In this document: in pieces, positions 1-10,129 of the stretch
How the letters are laid out: each line of letters begins with the position of its first letter
Numbering within the stretch: position 1 is the first letter of the stretch
Assembly (NCBI GenBank): GCA_037444775.1
Contig: JBBILU010000011.1
Span: forward strand, 1 to 38,504
Direction: 5' to 3'
Origin: JBBILU01 sp037444775
Lineage (GTDB): Bacteria > Patescibacteriota > Gracilibacteria > BD1-5 > UBA6164
DNA length: 38,504 bases
The notes under the pieces: generated by a model
What the model was told of the DNA's origin: nothing
The model's input: the letters and a program-made list of their open reading frames with translations, nothing else
The model's database searches: none
Translations under genes and position numbers: made by a program

Positions 1-236
1 TTTATTATTATCCAGAAGTTGAGAATTTGAAATGAAGAAAAGATTTAGTTATTCCAGTAAATGACAAATATTATATAGTAGAAGCCAAAGTTGATAAAAA
101 CACAAAAGAAGCTATAGAGCAAATAAATAAAAAATATTTACCACAATTTACTGATAATAAAGAGATAATTAAAGTATGATTAAATTGGAATAGAAAAGAA
201 TGAAAGGTTGAGATTGAATTTGATGTGAGTTATTAA
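1..236 (+). CDS. C-terminal end of an AAA-ATPase-like/PD-(D/E)XK nuclease-family protein (partial)
   Basis: Only the last 77 codons are in the window; codons start at base 3 and the stop is TAA 234-236. The segment carries a PD-(D/E)XK core: GRKDLVI supplies the metal-binding Asp, and about 15 residues later VEAKVDK supplies the E-x-K half. This is followed by an alpha-helix rich in A/I/Q and a closing strand with IIKVGLNW. That order matches the nuclease-like domain (formerly DUF1703) found at the C-terminus of AAA-ATPase-like proteins, which are numerous in gut and oral bacteria and of unknown cellular role. Three TGA codons must be read as Gly, one of them in the conserved GR(K/Y)D motif. 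The ATPase part lies outside the window, so that assignment is inferred from the family. No clear terminator follows, and 237-421 shows no gene. Confidence 0.7.
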
Positions 237-421
237 TTTGACAGAAATCATAAAAATCAAATTATTTTTTGCAATTTTCAGTTTTTTTGTATCATAGTTT
301 TGTAGGTTATTTGTTATTTTATTATAAAAATAGTATACTTCAAACCTACTCTTTTATAATTCTTTTTTCTTAAAAAAAAGTCGTATAGTTAGTAAATTTT
401 TATAATTTAACCTATTTTTTT

Positions 422-3400
422 ATGTTTTTACAAAAAGTTATAAATAATAGAAAAATTCTTTTTTCTGTTATTGTTTTTCTTTCTACTATTATTTTGGCTT
501 CCTGATGATTTTTTTGATATCAAAAATTCCAAGTTTATAAAGCAATTAACTGATTAGATGAAATAAATTCCATTTTGACAAAATGAGATTATTCAAGAAA
601 AAATTGTGAAACAATTTTGGCTTTTAAATCAAGTCTTGTTGAGGATAAAGCTAATTTTGATTTAGCTAAATTTAATGAATTCAAAAAAATTTGTGAACAA
701 ACTTTTGATATAAAAAATATTATGCTTTCTGAAGGGAATTGTTCTAAAGTTATTAGACTTGAAAAATCTGATTTTGAAAAAGATTATATAGTTCTTGATG
801 AATTTGATAATATTCAAAAAAAATGTATTGATAAATATTTAAGTGTAAAATTTTCTACTTGAAGTTTTTTTGATGTAGAAAATGACTTTAAATCAAGCAT
901 AAACATAGATTTTTCTACAGCTTTTTACACAAATAAATGAGAAAATTGAACTTTAGAATTTATAAATAACAAAGAAAAAGCTAAACAAAGATTAGTTTCT
1001 CTTTTGAAAATAAATAACTGAGTAAAAATTTCTACAAAAAATATAATTTTGTATGAAAACAAGGCAATAGTTTATTTGGATTTAAAGCCTTTGACTGAAT
1101 ATACAATTTCACTATCTTCATTTGCTATAAAATCTTTTGATGAAAAAGTTCAAAACACAAGTTTCACTTTCAAAACTCCAGAAAATAAATTTTTTGGACT
1201 AAGATTAAAAAATGCAGTTTCTCTTTATATGGACACAAATCAACCAGTTTTTGATTTAATAAAATATAATATTAAACAAGATAATACTAAAATAAAAATT
1301 TGTAGAATAGATAATGAAACTTATGCAAAAATAGAAATTCTAAAAGGAAGATCTGAGTTTAAAAAAGATTTGAATGAATTTTTCTTAAATGAAATTGATA
1401 AATTAAAAACTTTTGAATGCAAGGAAAAAGAAATTTCTTTTGACTCAAATTCTAGTTTGAATTTAATAAAAAAGAAAATAGATTTTTCTGATTTGATTTG
1501 AGAAAAAGCTAGAAGCTGACTTTATTATGTTAGTTTTGCTGATACCAAAGACAGAAATTTATGAAATTCTTTTCAGTATCCAATTTTCTTTTGAATTATA
1601 GATTCTCACATCACAATGAAGATTTCAAGAAATTGAGAATGATTCTTTTTTGTAAATGATTTTGCTTGAAACCCTTTAGAGTGACAGCAAATTAGGGCTT
1701 ATATAAATAATTTCGTAGATCACGAAAAAACTCGGAATTCTTGAAGTTGAGATTATGACACAAAATATTTTTCTCCACTTGATAAATTAGTTTTGTGAGA
1801 AGCAATAGTTTTGGGAAAAACTGATAAAAATTGAATTCTAAAAGTTAATTTAAAAGATAAAATAGATAATGCTTTTGAAAAAACTTTTGAAAAACCTCGG
1901 GATTATGATTATTCTTGAATTTATAATAATTTTTTTGTAACTTCAACTTCAAAAGATTATTTAACTTATAATAGTTCAACTTGGAATGCTTGAATTGCTC
2001 CTTGGAATTTTGGCTACAAAATAGATGATTATTCAGAAAACTCTTTAAATCTTAACAGACGGATTGAGGAAGAACCAAAACTTTATTCTCATATTTACAC
2101 TGATAGAGTTTTGTATTTGCCTTGAGAAAGTGTTTTTATAAAATGAATTGTAAGAAAAAGTAGCAACTTTGCTATTCCAGAAGATAAAAATTATAATATT
2201 AAAATATTTGATTCTAACAGTAGTGAAATTTTTTCTGAAGATGTTATCTTAAATGAATTTGGTTCTGTAAATACAAAGTTTGATTTGAAAAAAGATTTAC
2301 CAACTTGAAACTATTTTGTTAAATTATTTTCTGGTGAAGAATTTGTTGGGGAAGTTAATTTTCAAGTAGAAGTTTTTAAAAATCCTAAATTCAAAAGTGA
2401 TATTTCTTTGAAAGTAGATTGACTTTCTTCTTGAAAAGTAAAAATAGATAAAGTTGAAAAGTGAGAAAATTATCGGGAAACTTTATATAAATGAAATTTC
2501 AATATAAAAGCACAAGTTTTTTCTGAATATTATAACTGAGCAAAAGTAGCTAATTCTAGCTTTGAATACAAGGTTTATAAACAATATTATTATGATAATT
2601 CTTACTGGTGAGATTGTTATTATTGATGTTATTGGGAGCCTGAAAAAGTTTTTTATACACAATGAAACTGAACTTTGGATAATTCTTGACAAGCAAATTT
2701 TGAAATTCCTGTTTCGTTTGAATCAAATTATGAAGATTATAAATATATTGTGGAAGTTACAGTTACTGATTCTACTTGAGACAAAATTAGTTCTTCAAAT
2801 TCTATAATTGCTAAATTACCAGAAGAATATAAAAGCTGGAATCCAAATTCTAGTTTAGAATTCAAAACAACAAATAATTTTTATAAAGAATGAGATGAAA
2901 TAGAAATAGTTTGATGAATAAAAGATGCTAAATGGGATAAATATTATGATAACAAATATGTTTTCATAATAAAAAAGAAAGAATATCAAACTAAATATGT
3001 AGAAGATGTTAGAGGTTATTCTAGACCAATAAATATTGAAAACGAAATTGTTGAGGATGCGATTCTTATCAGTTCAAAAACTTTTTCATTAAATACAGAT
3101 TGAGAATTAGTTTATAAATTCAAACCAATAACTTCTTGAGAATATTCTTTTGAATATTGAATGCTGAAATCTGATTATGATTTCTGAAAAATAAAGCTAG
3201 AAAATATTTTGGATGATTTCAAGAAAACTAAAAAAAGTCTTTTGGAGAAAGAAGTTTTTACAAGCTATAAATTTTCTGCAAAATTAGAAAAAGATTTCCT
3301 AGAATGTAAAAATGATAAAAGTTGTAATTTGGATCAAATTTATTGATATGAATACAAAGCTTGTATAAACAGTGAAGAAGCTGAAAAATGTACGGATATT

Positions 3401-6286
3401 ACAAAAAAAATTAGTTCTAAAAAAGAAATTAATATTAGTGATTTAGTAACAAATTCACAAAATTTATGAGTTTTAGTTTACTGATCTAATTCTACAAATC
3501 CAACAATTTCTGATAATAAAGTAATTGTTTTGAGTGAAAAAGTTAGTTACAAATTATGAGAAAGAGCAAAAATTATTGTTAGATTACCTTTCAGTAAATG
3601 AAAAATTCTTTGGACAGAAGAAAAAGCTTGAGTTAAAAAAAGTGAATTAATTGATGTTAAATCAAATATTTTCTTCAAAGAAATTGAAGTTACAGATGAC
3701 TTTATTCCAAATGCTTATATTTGAGTTGTTGCAATAGAAAATCCTCATACTAAACCTCTTCCACAGCCAGAAGTGAAAGAAGAAAAAATTCCAGAATATA
3801 AAGTAGGTTACACAGAAATTGTTGTAGATAAAACTGAAAAAAAAGCTTTTGTAGAAATAAAACCTGAAAAAAAGAATTATAAACCTAGAGAACAAGTTAA
3901 TTTGGATATAAATGTTAAATCTAAAGATAATAAAGCTATAAAGTCAGAATTGACAGTTATGGTTGTTGATGATTCTTTAATTAGTTTAATGTGAAATATT
4001 GATTCTAATTCTTTAGAAAAATTTTATAAAAAATTGCCTTTTCAAATTCAAACAAGCCTTACAAATTTAGCAATGCTAAAAAATTATTATTTTTCAAGAC
4101 CTTGAATTGTTGGTTGAAGTTGATTTGGAAGTTTTAAATGATGAGATAGTGCTGTTTCTACAAGAAATATTTTTAAAAATACAGCATATTTTAATCCTAA
4201 TGTTATCACTGATGAAAATTGAAATGCAAAAGTTAGTTTCACTTTACCAGATAATTTAACAAATTTTAGAGTAATGGTTTTGGCTAACTCAAAAGAAAAT
4301 TTCTTTTGATATTCGCAGGATTTTATAAATGTAAAAAAGAATGTAATTCTTGAAGATAAAACTCCGTTGATTTATAGAGCTTGAGATATAATTGAAGTTT
4401 GAGCAAATTTATTTAACAATACAGCTAAAGAAATTTGATTCAAAGTTGAGCTTGATTCTAATGATATAAAAGTTGAAGAAAAAACTAAGTTAGTTATAGT
4501 TCCAGCTTGAAAAAGTGAATTTGTAACTTGGAAAACTACTTCTGAAATTGATCTTGATAAAGAAATAAAATATACAATTTATGCTTTGTGAGATTCTGTT
4601 GATAATAGTGATAAATTAGAAAAAACTATTTCAAGAAAAGAATATCCAACTTTAATAAGTAATTTTGTAAAATCCGATTATATTGAACAAAAAGAATCTA
4701 AAGATTTAATAATAAAAATTCCTGAAAACACTGATTTTGATAAATCTATAGTTGAAATTTCTTTTTCCAATAATGTTCTTGATTGAGTTGAAAAAACAGC
4801 ACAAAGTTTGGAACAATATCCATATTGATGTATAGAACAAACAACGAGTTCTACTTATCCTAATGCCGTTTTATATAAACTGAATGAATTAATGCCAATT
4901 ATAGAAAAGTGAAAAGCTAAAGAAAATTTGAATGCTTGAATTGCTAAAATAAAAACTATGCAAACAAGTGAATGAGGATTTGCTTATTGGCAAGGAGAAA
5001 CTACTCCTAATTTGCATATAACTCCATATGTTTTGGAAAGATTAGTTGATATGAAACAAATGTGATGAGATGTTAGTGATGATATGATAAATAAAGCAAA
5101 ATCTTATCTAGAAAATAATCTAGAAAGTATTTCAGATATTAATGATAAAGCAAATATTTTTTATACATTTGCAAAAATGTGAAAGTGAAAAGAATTTATT
5201 AATAAAATATTTTCTGACAAAATAGATTCTACAGCTTTTTCAAGACATTCTTTAATTTCTTACACTTACTGATTAATTCTTACAGATAAAGAAAAATACA
5301 AAAAAGAAATTGATCAAAATATTGAAAAGATAAAAACAGCTTTAAAAGGAAAGGAGTCAGAATATCGGTATTGGGATGAATTAAGTGATAAATGATTTTT
5401 TGTATTAATGCTTTTTGACTATTCTTACGATTCTAATTATGTAAATGATAGAGTTAGAGAATTATTTGCATTAGATTGGGAAAATTATTATTATTCAACA
5501 ACAGCAAAAAATAATGCTTTTGCAGTTTTTGCTAAATATATAGAAAAGTATTCTGTTTCTAAAAGTTCTACTTATGGTTTTGCTATATGAAAATTTCAAA
5601 ATAGAAATAAAACTTTTTCTCTGAATTCAAAAGAAGGTAATTTCAAAAAAATGAGATTTGCATTAAAAGATATTTTAGATAAAGATGAAAAAGAGTTAAT
5701 TTTAAAAACAGCAACTCTTCATTGAGATTCTATTTATTCTAAATTAAAACTAGAAGTTTATCCACTTGATAAATTTAAGATAAAAGCAAATGAATCTTGA
5801 ATGAAAGTAAAAAGAGAACTTTTTGAAGTTCTTGATGAAAGTAAATTAACAGAATGTTCTTATTATTATTACTGAAAAAGTCAAGATTGTTCAAAAGTTT
5901 TCACCAAAGTTACAGATAATAAATTCAAAAAATGAAAACTTTATAAAGTAAAAGTTACAACAAATTTTGATGAAAATGCACCAAGAAGAAATTTAGTAAT
6001 TGAAGATTATTTGCCTTCTACTTTCAAAGTAATAAATTCTGCATTTAATACAGAAAAGATAGCAGTGAAACAATGAGCAAATAGTTGGGAATGGAATCAT
6101 ATAGAATATTTAAAAGATAGAGTTTTTGCTACTGCTAGTCAAGTTTGATGAAATGAACAAATTTTTGAATATTATGCAACTGCTGAATTTGAGTGAACTT
6201 ATACTTATCCTCCAGTTTCTGCTTATTTAATGTATAATCCAGAAGTTAGAGCAAGTACGGTTTTTGAAAAAATTGTAGTTAAGTAA
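422..6286 (+). CDS. Giant membrane-anchored bacterial alpha-2-macroglobulin (1954 aa)
   Basis: Bacterial alpha-2-macroglobulins trap attacking proteases in the envelope through a reactive thioester. The N-terminus has a basic start and one hydrophobic segment (about residues 13-30) without a lipobox Cys, so it looks like an uncleaved membrane anchor rather than a lipoprotein. Long beta-rich stretches resembling MG/BRD domains follow. The thioester signature YGCIEQTT lies at residues 1468-1475, with Cys1470 and Gln1473 intact, preceded by the expected ISFSNNVLDGVEKTAQSLEQYP-like helix entry and followed by the alpha-helical thioester domain (GGFAYWQG, TPYVLERL). The length is somewhat greater than E. 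coli YfhM. There are many TGA (Gly) codons and five CGG codons (1733, 1898, 2060, 2474, 5366); the last lies in a SEY-x-YWDEL context where Trp would suit. No pbpC partner, which accompanies YfhM-type genes elsewhere, is adjacent. The start is the first ATG before the hydrophobic segment. Confidence 0.9.
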
Positions 6287-6314
6287 ATTTTTAAAAGAGA
6301 TTTTTTGTAAAAAA

Positions 6315-6518
6315 TTATCTATAAATTTTATATTTTCCAAACTTAATATAATCTTCTCATTTTTGTTTTTTTCAAAATATATTTCATCAAAAAGCAATTA
6401 AATTTGCTCAAACAAAAAGAAAAAATCATCAAATTAAATATGCTAAAATAGCAGGGAATAGAATAACAATTATTCAAAAAATAATTAAGCCAAGTCAAAA
6501 TTTTCAAATAGAATTCAT
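6315..6518 (-). CDS. Tiny two-helix membrane protein (67 aa)
   Basis: This gene is visible only with TGA read as Gly; a standard-code reading breaks it into very short pieces. The protein starts MNSIGKFGLGLIIFGIIVIL and has two hydrophobic helices (about residues 7-27 and 29-49) joined by a Pro-containing turn, then a short charged tail ending GKYKIYR. Gly makes up a large share of the residues and nearly all Gly codons are TGA. The layout resembles small two-helix families such as DUF3096, but the match is only by eye. It is the last gene of the minus-strand translation block, beyond tRNA-Trp, and has its own promoter-like sequence (6548-6574). Function is unknown. The alternative, a chance open frame, is unlikely given the regular hydrophobic pattern and the Gly placement. 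Confidence 0.65.
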
Positions 6519-6547
6519 AAAAAAGTGTTACAAATTAAAGTAGATTA

Positions 6548-6574
6548 ATTATATGATATTTTTGAATTTGTAAA
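6548..6574 (-). promoter_or_regulatory. Candidate promoter for the tiny membrane protein
   Basis: On the minus strand, TTTACA (6574-6569) and TATAAT (6553-6548) are separated by 15 bases; TTGTTT with an 18-base spacer is an alternative -35. The -10 lies about 30 bases upstream of the ATG at 6518. Confidence 0.45.
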
Positions 6575-6588
6575 CAAAAAATCATTTT

Positions 6589-6620
6589 AAAAGATGAAAA
6601 AATTAATTTTTTCATCTTTT
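6589..6620. terminator. Perfect 32-base palindrome, probable intrinsic terminator
   Basis: AAAAGATGAAAAAATT and its exact complement meet without a loop base. On the plus strand the arm runs into a T-rich tract (6617-6629). On the minus strand it lies directly downstream of tRNA-Trp, so it most likely ends the tsf/tRNA transcript before the tiny membrane gene. It is A/T-rich and direction cannot be settled. Confidence 0.5.
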
Positions 6621-6633
6621 TTTGTTTTTCGAA

Positions 6634-6708
6634 TGGCACCCCCACAAGGAATCGAACCTTGCTCGCAGGATTTGGAGTCCTGCATTCTAACCGATGAACT
6701 ATGGAGGT
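6634..6708 (-). tRNA. tRNA-Trp (anticodon CCA)
   Basis: A cloverleaf folds from the minus strand. The acceptor ACCTCCA pairs with TGGGGGT (one T-G pair), the D stem is GTTC/GAAT, the anticodon stem CAGGA/TCCTG carries loop CTCCAAA (anticodon CCA), and the T stem CAAGG/CCTTG carries loop TTCGATT. The discriminator base is G and the 3' CCA (6636-6634) is encoded. The CCA anticodon reads only UGG, as expected where UGA is Gly and not Trp. It would not read CGG, so if CGG is Trp another tRNA (anticodon CCG) must exist elsewhere. Confidence 0.93.
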
Positions 6709-6715
6709 CTATATA

Positions 6716-6749
6716 TTCCCTCTCCTTTGAGGAGAGGGTTAGGGTGATG
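6716..6749. repeat. Palindromic interspersed repeat, copy 1
   Basis: CCCTCTCC (6718-6725) and GGAGAGGG (6731-6738) form a GC-rich stem around TTTGA, followed by TTAGGGTGATG. It stands out against the A/T-rich background. Its right flank is nearly identical to the complement of the copy inside trpF (31889-31924). Confidence 0.65.
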
Positions 6750-6750
6750 T

Positions 6751-7536
6751 TTATATTGCAAATCTATAAAATTTTTCTACATTAGAATCTCCGATGAAAT
6801 CTCAAACTTTCATATCTGGATTCATAACAAAACCTTGTTCAAGTAAAGCAACTTCAGAAGCAAATTTTGACATTTTTCAATCAATGATTTTAAGTAAAAC
6901 TTCATCTGGTTTTCCAGCCATTTTTGGATCATTTTTCATTATATCTAATTGAATAGATTTTTCTTTTTCAATTACATCAGAAGAAATATCAGAAGCACTT
7001 AAAAATTCTGGATTTGCTGCTGTTATATGCATTGCAACTTGTTTTAATTTTTCTGTATCTGTTCAAGCTTTTGCTAAAACAACTGCTGCTAATTTTGAAT
7101 TTGAGTGAGTATAAGCTCAAGCAACTCCTCATTCAACAACAATATAATCTTTTACTTGTAAGTTCTCACCTAATTCAAGAGAATATTCTCTATCAATTTT
7201 TTCTTGAGCTGCTTCTTTTGAATCTACTCAATTAGCTTTTAAAAATTCTGCAATTTCAGAAAGCATTTTTTTGAAATTATCTGAATTAGCTAAGAAATCT
7301 GTTTCACAAGCTATAGAAACTATATAAGCTTTTCCTCAATCTGTGATAATTTTGATTGCTCATTCAAAAGTTTCTCTATCAGCTTTTTTTGCTGCTTTAG
7401 CTAGACCTTTTTTTCTTAATTCATCAATTGCTTTTTCCATATCTCAAGCAGTTTCAACAAGAGCTTTTTTACATTCCATCATACCGATTCATGTTCTCTC
7501 TCTTAATTCTTTTACTAGTGATGCTGTAATTTCCAT
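6751..7536 (-). CDS. tsf: Elongation factor Ts
   Basis: EF-Ts is the nucleotide-exchange factor that recycles EF-Tu-GDP. The 261-residue protein begins MEITASLVKELRERTGIGMM, the UBA-like N-terminal domain that contacts EF-Tu, and continues with ECKKALVETAGDMEKAIDELRKKG, the family's N-terminal signature. A core domain with ACETDFLANSDNF (the TDF exchange motif) and VEGG-x-AG follows. The C-terminal part is colinear with standard EF-Ts but somewhat short. TGA replaces GGN at the conserved Gly of TGIG. The gene lies downstream of rpsB as in most bacteria, but a small membrane-protein gene is inserted between them. No Shine-Dalgarno is seen; the ATG is preceded by a run of A and T. Confidence 0.97.
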
Positions 7537-7559
7537 AATAATTTTTTTTAAGAATTAAA

Positions 7560-7889
7560 TTACATTTTCTTTTTGATAATTTCTTCAAAATCATCAAAAT
7601 ATTTTATATTAACATCTTTTCAGTTATATATTTTATAAGCAAAAAGTGAAGACATTCAAATATAAACAAAAAACCAAATATAAGCTAAGAAAGATGGTAA
7701 AAATAAATTTAAAACTATATAAACAACAAACATAGCAAATCAATATTTTATATGTTTATTTAAATCTGAAGTTTTTTCTTTTTCCATAAAAAACACTATT
7801 ACTGCTCAAATTAATGGCAAATAACAAAGAGCTTTTTTGAATAAAATATTTTTAGCTTTTTTAGCAATTATATTGTCTTTTTCTTCCAT
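7560..7889 (-). CDS. Small membrane protein between rpsB and tsf (109 aa)
   Basis: The protein has three hydrophobic stretches (about residues 19-33, 47-64 and 66-82) between a Lys-rich N-terminus and an acidic/basic C-terminal helix (DDFEEIIKKKM). The pattern LPLIGAVIVFF followed by NKHIKYGFAMFVVYIVLN resembles DUF4870/Tic20-type small membrane proteins, in which helix 1 is followed by a H-x-K-G/Q-F element; this is inference from pattern only. It sits between rpsB (palindromic repeat between them) and tsf, 23 bases from the tsf start, so it is presumably cotranscribed with them. Function is unknown. TGA encodes Gly within the helices. Confidence 0.7.
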
Positions 7890-7914
7890 GATTTTTTGTT
7901 TATCAATAATTACC

Positions 7915-7962
7915 TATCCTTCTACTAATCTCCTTTATTAAAGGGGATTAGTAGAGGAGATA
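7915..7962. repeat. Palindromic interspersed repeat, copy 2 (best formed)
   Basis: CTACTAATCTCCTTT (7922-7936) pairs with AAAGGGGATTAGTAG (7940-7954) around ATT, a 15-bp stem with one G-T pair. The element fills the whole gap between rpsB and the downstream membrane gene. It may also act as an RNA processing or attenuation structure within the operon. Confidence 0.7.
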
Positions 7963-7965
7963 TTT

Positions 7966-8724
7966 TTATTTTTCAATTTTTTCAGTAGGAGTAACTTTTT
8001 TTTCTACAATTTTTTTAGCTTTTTCTCAAACAGTTCCATTATTTTTTGGAGCAATTTTTTTGAAACTAGATTTTAATTCAGAAGCTATATATTTAGTAGA
8101 TTTTACTGAATTTGTATTTGCTGGAATAAGATTTACAAGAGTATCAATATCAGTATTAGTATTAGCAATTCCATAAGCTGGAATTTTTAAAGCTCTAGCT
8201 TCTTTAACAGCTTGTGCTTCATATGCTCCATCAACTACAAATATAATATCTGGTAATTGTTTCATTTCTTTTAATCATCCAAATGATTTATCTAATTTTG
8301 CAAGTTCTAATAATTTAGCTGCTTTTTCTTTTTTTGTAAGAATTTCTAAACCACCTGTTTGAGAATCTTTTAAAAGTTTCAAATAAGTAGCTATTCTTTT
8401 TTTAATTGTTTTGAAATTAGTTAAAAGTCCTGGCACCCATTTTTCACAAACATAATCATTTCCAGTTTCAATTGCTAAATCTTTGAAAGCATCTCTTGCT
8501 TGTAATTTAGTAGCTACAAATAAAACTTTTTTTCATTCAGAAGAAAGTTTTGCTAATTCAGCTTTAACTTCTTCAATTTTATTAACTGTTTTTACTAAGT
8601 TAAAAACATGAACACCATTTACTGAACCATAAATATAAGGTTTCATTTTTGGATTCCAAAAATTAGTTTTGTTTCAAATATGTAATAAATTTTCAAACAT
8701 TGAATTTAATAATACTTTTTCCAT
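7966..8724 (-). CDS. rpsB: 30S ribosomal protein S2
   Basis: S2 binds the 30S head-body junction and helps recruit S1. The 252-residue product shows the family landmarks: HIGNKTNFWNPKMKPYIYG near residue 16 (with TGA as Gly in the H-x-G motif), VLFVATK, the WVPGLLTNF motif, LEKLD-like AKLDKSFGGLKEM, and LPDIIFVVDG followed by A-x-KEA and the IPAYGIANTNTDID block. The C-terminus ends in a Lys-rich tail. The typical RNA-binding GxT-like elements are conserved. The gene follows the Ppx-fusion gene after a 138-base A/T-rich leader in which no other gene is seen, so it may have its own promoter. Length is normal for the family. Confidence 0.97.
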
Positions 8725-8862
8725 TTTATAATTAATTTTAAATTTTAAATCAAGATAAATTAATATCTTTGAAAAATATTCTTGCTCTTAATTTTCTAAG
8801 ATTCACAAAAAATATTTTTAGTTTTTATCCTCACTTTTTAAATTAAGTTTATTAAAATATTT

Positions 8863-10110
8863 TTACCTTTTTAAAAGTTCATGAGGCATATTTTTTAATA
8901 AAAACTCTTCGGGTTCTTCCGTAAATAATATTCTTTTTCACAAGCTGTTTGCATATCATATTTCAAATAAAGATGAAGCTCAAACATATCAATCAGGAGA
9001 ACATACAATTAAAACATCCGAATTATAAATAGACTCCAAATGGTATTCTTCTAGTTCCAAAGGACTTTTTCATTCCTCTCATTCAAAAATCACGAATTCT
9101 TCTCAAGAATTCTTAGCTATATTAAATCTAGGACTAAGTATTTGTACTCAATTTCTAAGTAAATAGTTTTTTACCTCAACGATATACTCTAAATGTTTTC
9201 TGAAACTTCAGCTAATTGTTGCTGTTCTAAATTCTTTTTTTAAAAAACCATGAATAGTGTTAGTATCTGAAGGGATTATATATTTAATAGAAAACTTTTT
9301 TATAATTGATTCAGCAATTACAGAACATGCTCTTGCTCATAACATCCAATTAGGATCATTAGGCATTCTTTGTTTTAGTTCTTCAATATCATAATAAAAG
9401 AGAACTTTTTTATTATTTTCAAAGAAATTAACATCTGATATTTTTAATGGATGATTAACATCAATAAATAAATCATTTTGTTCTAATAAGTAGCCTACTT
9501 TTTTCATATATGTTAGTTCTCACCCTCAATATATAGCAAAATCTATAATCTCTGGGAAATCCGAAATATTAGACTGTACATAATTTATTATATTATCAAC
9601 ATTTCAAGAATATTTTCATATATTTATACTAGGGAACTCTTTTATTATAGTTCAAACTCAAATGTTTATATTTTGAACACTAAATGGTTTACAATTTTTA
9701 ATTAAAACTAATTCAGTTGAACCTCATCATATATTCATTAATAATATATTTCAAGAAGTTTTTATTTCGGCAGTAAGAGAGTTTTGTAAATAAAAATTTT
9801 CTAAATCATGAGAAATAATATTCAAAGAAATTCAAGTTTCTAAAAAAATTTTATTAACTAAGTGTCTTCTATTTTCTATTTTTCTGAAAAATGCAGTAGC
9901 AATATTTTTAATTGAATATCCTTTATAATCATTCTTAATTCAATTAATTATAGAAATTAAAGAATTTATCATTTTTTCAGAAATAATATTATTTTCTGCA
10001 ATCTCTTTCTTTATTGGAATACTATAAGTTTTCAACAAAACCAACACAGCGTCATTTGTTTTATAAACTTTTGTTGTAGAACTTCCAAAATCAATAAAAA
10101 CTTCACTCAT
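8863..10110 (-). CDS. Fusion of a Ppx/GppA-type ASKHA phosphatase domain with a nucleoside 2-deoxyribosyltransferase-like domain (415 aa)
   Basis: Residues 1-293 follow the Ppx/GppA plan: phosphate-1 motif FIDFGSSTTK (5-14), an ISHDLE element near 99-104 at the place of the family's catalytic Glu, phosphate-2 motif NIGGGSTEL (126-134), GGGE (195-198), and the closing IIPSDTNTIHGFL (278-290), which matches the family's V-S-x-x-G-x-R-E-G-L end. The usual Asp of the phosphate-2 motif is Asn126. Residues 297-415 form a separate Rossmann-like domain with ISGSFRKHLEYI, NSDVLIVCSPDG (364-373), FEIGYANSLGKRIL (382-395) and an acidic tail. This is the order of nucleoside 2-deoxyribosyltransferase/DNPH1-like proteins, with Glu383 as the expected nucleophile. 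Domain identities are recognised by motif; the substrate is not. The gene lies 20 bases after the S1 gene, suggesting co-expression with translation genes. A second deoxyribosyltransferase-like gene is at 37823. Confidence 0.75.
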
Positions 10111-10129
10111 ATTTTTTAGAAATTAATAT

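Noticed and set aside
237..421. Small hydrophobic open frame before the alpha-2-macroglobulin
   Set aside because: It has no start codon and fewer than 20 residues before a stop. The region is A/T-rich without clear promoter spacing.
422..6286. Reading the alpha-2-macroglobulin region as many short genes or a pseudogene
   Set aside because: All breaks are TGA at sites read as Gly. With table 25 one continuous 1954-residue protein with an intact thioester results.
7014..7235. Plus-strand Leu-rich open frames over tsf (also 7343-7558)
   Set aside because: They are complements of the Lys/Glu-rich EF-Ts gene, and the hydrophobic composition follows from the antisense reading.
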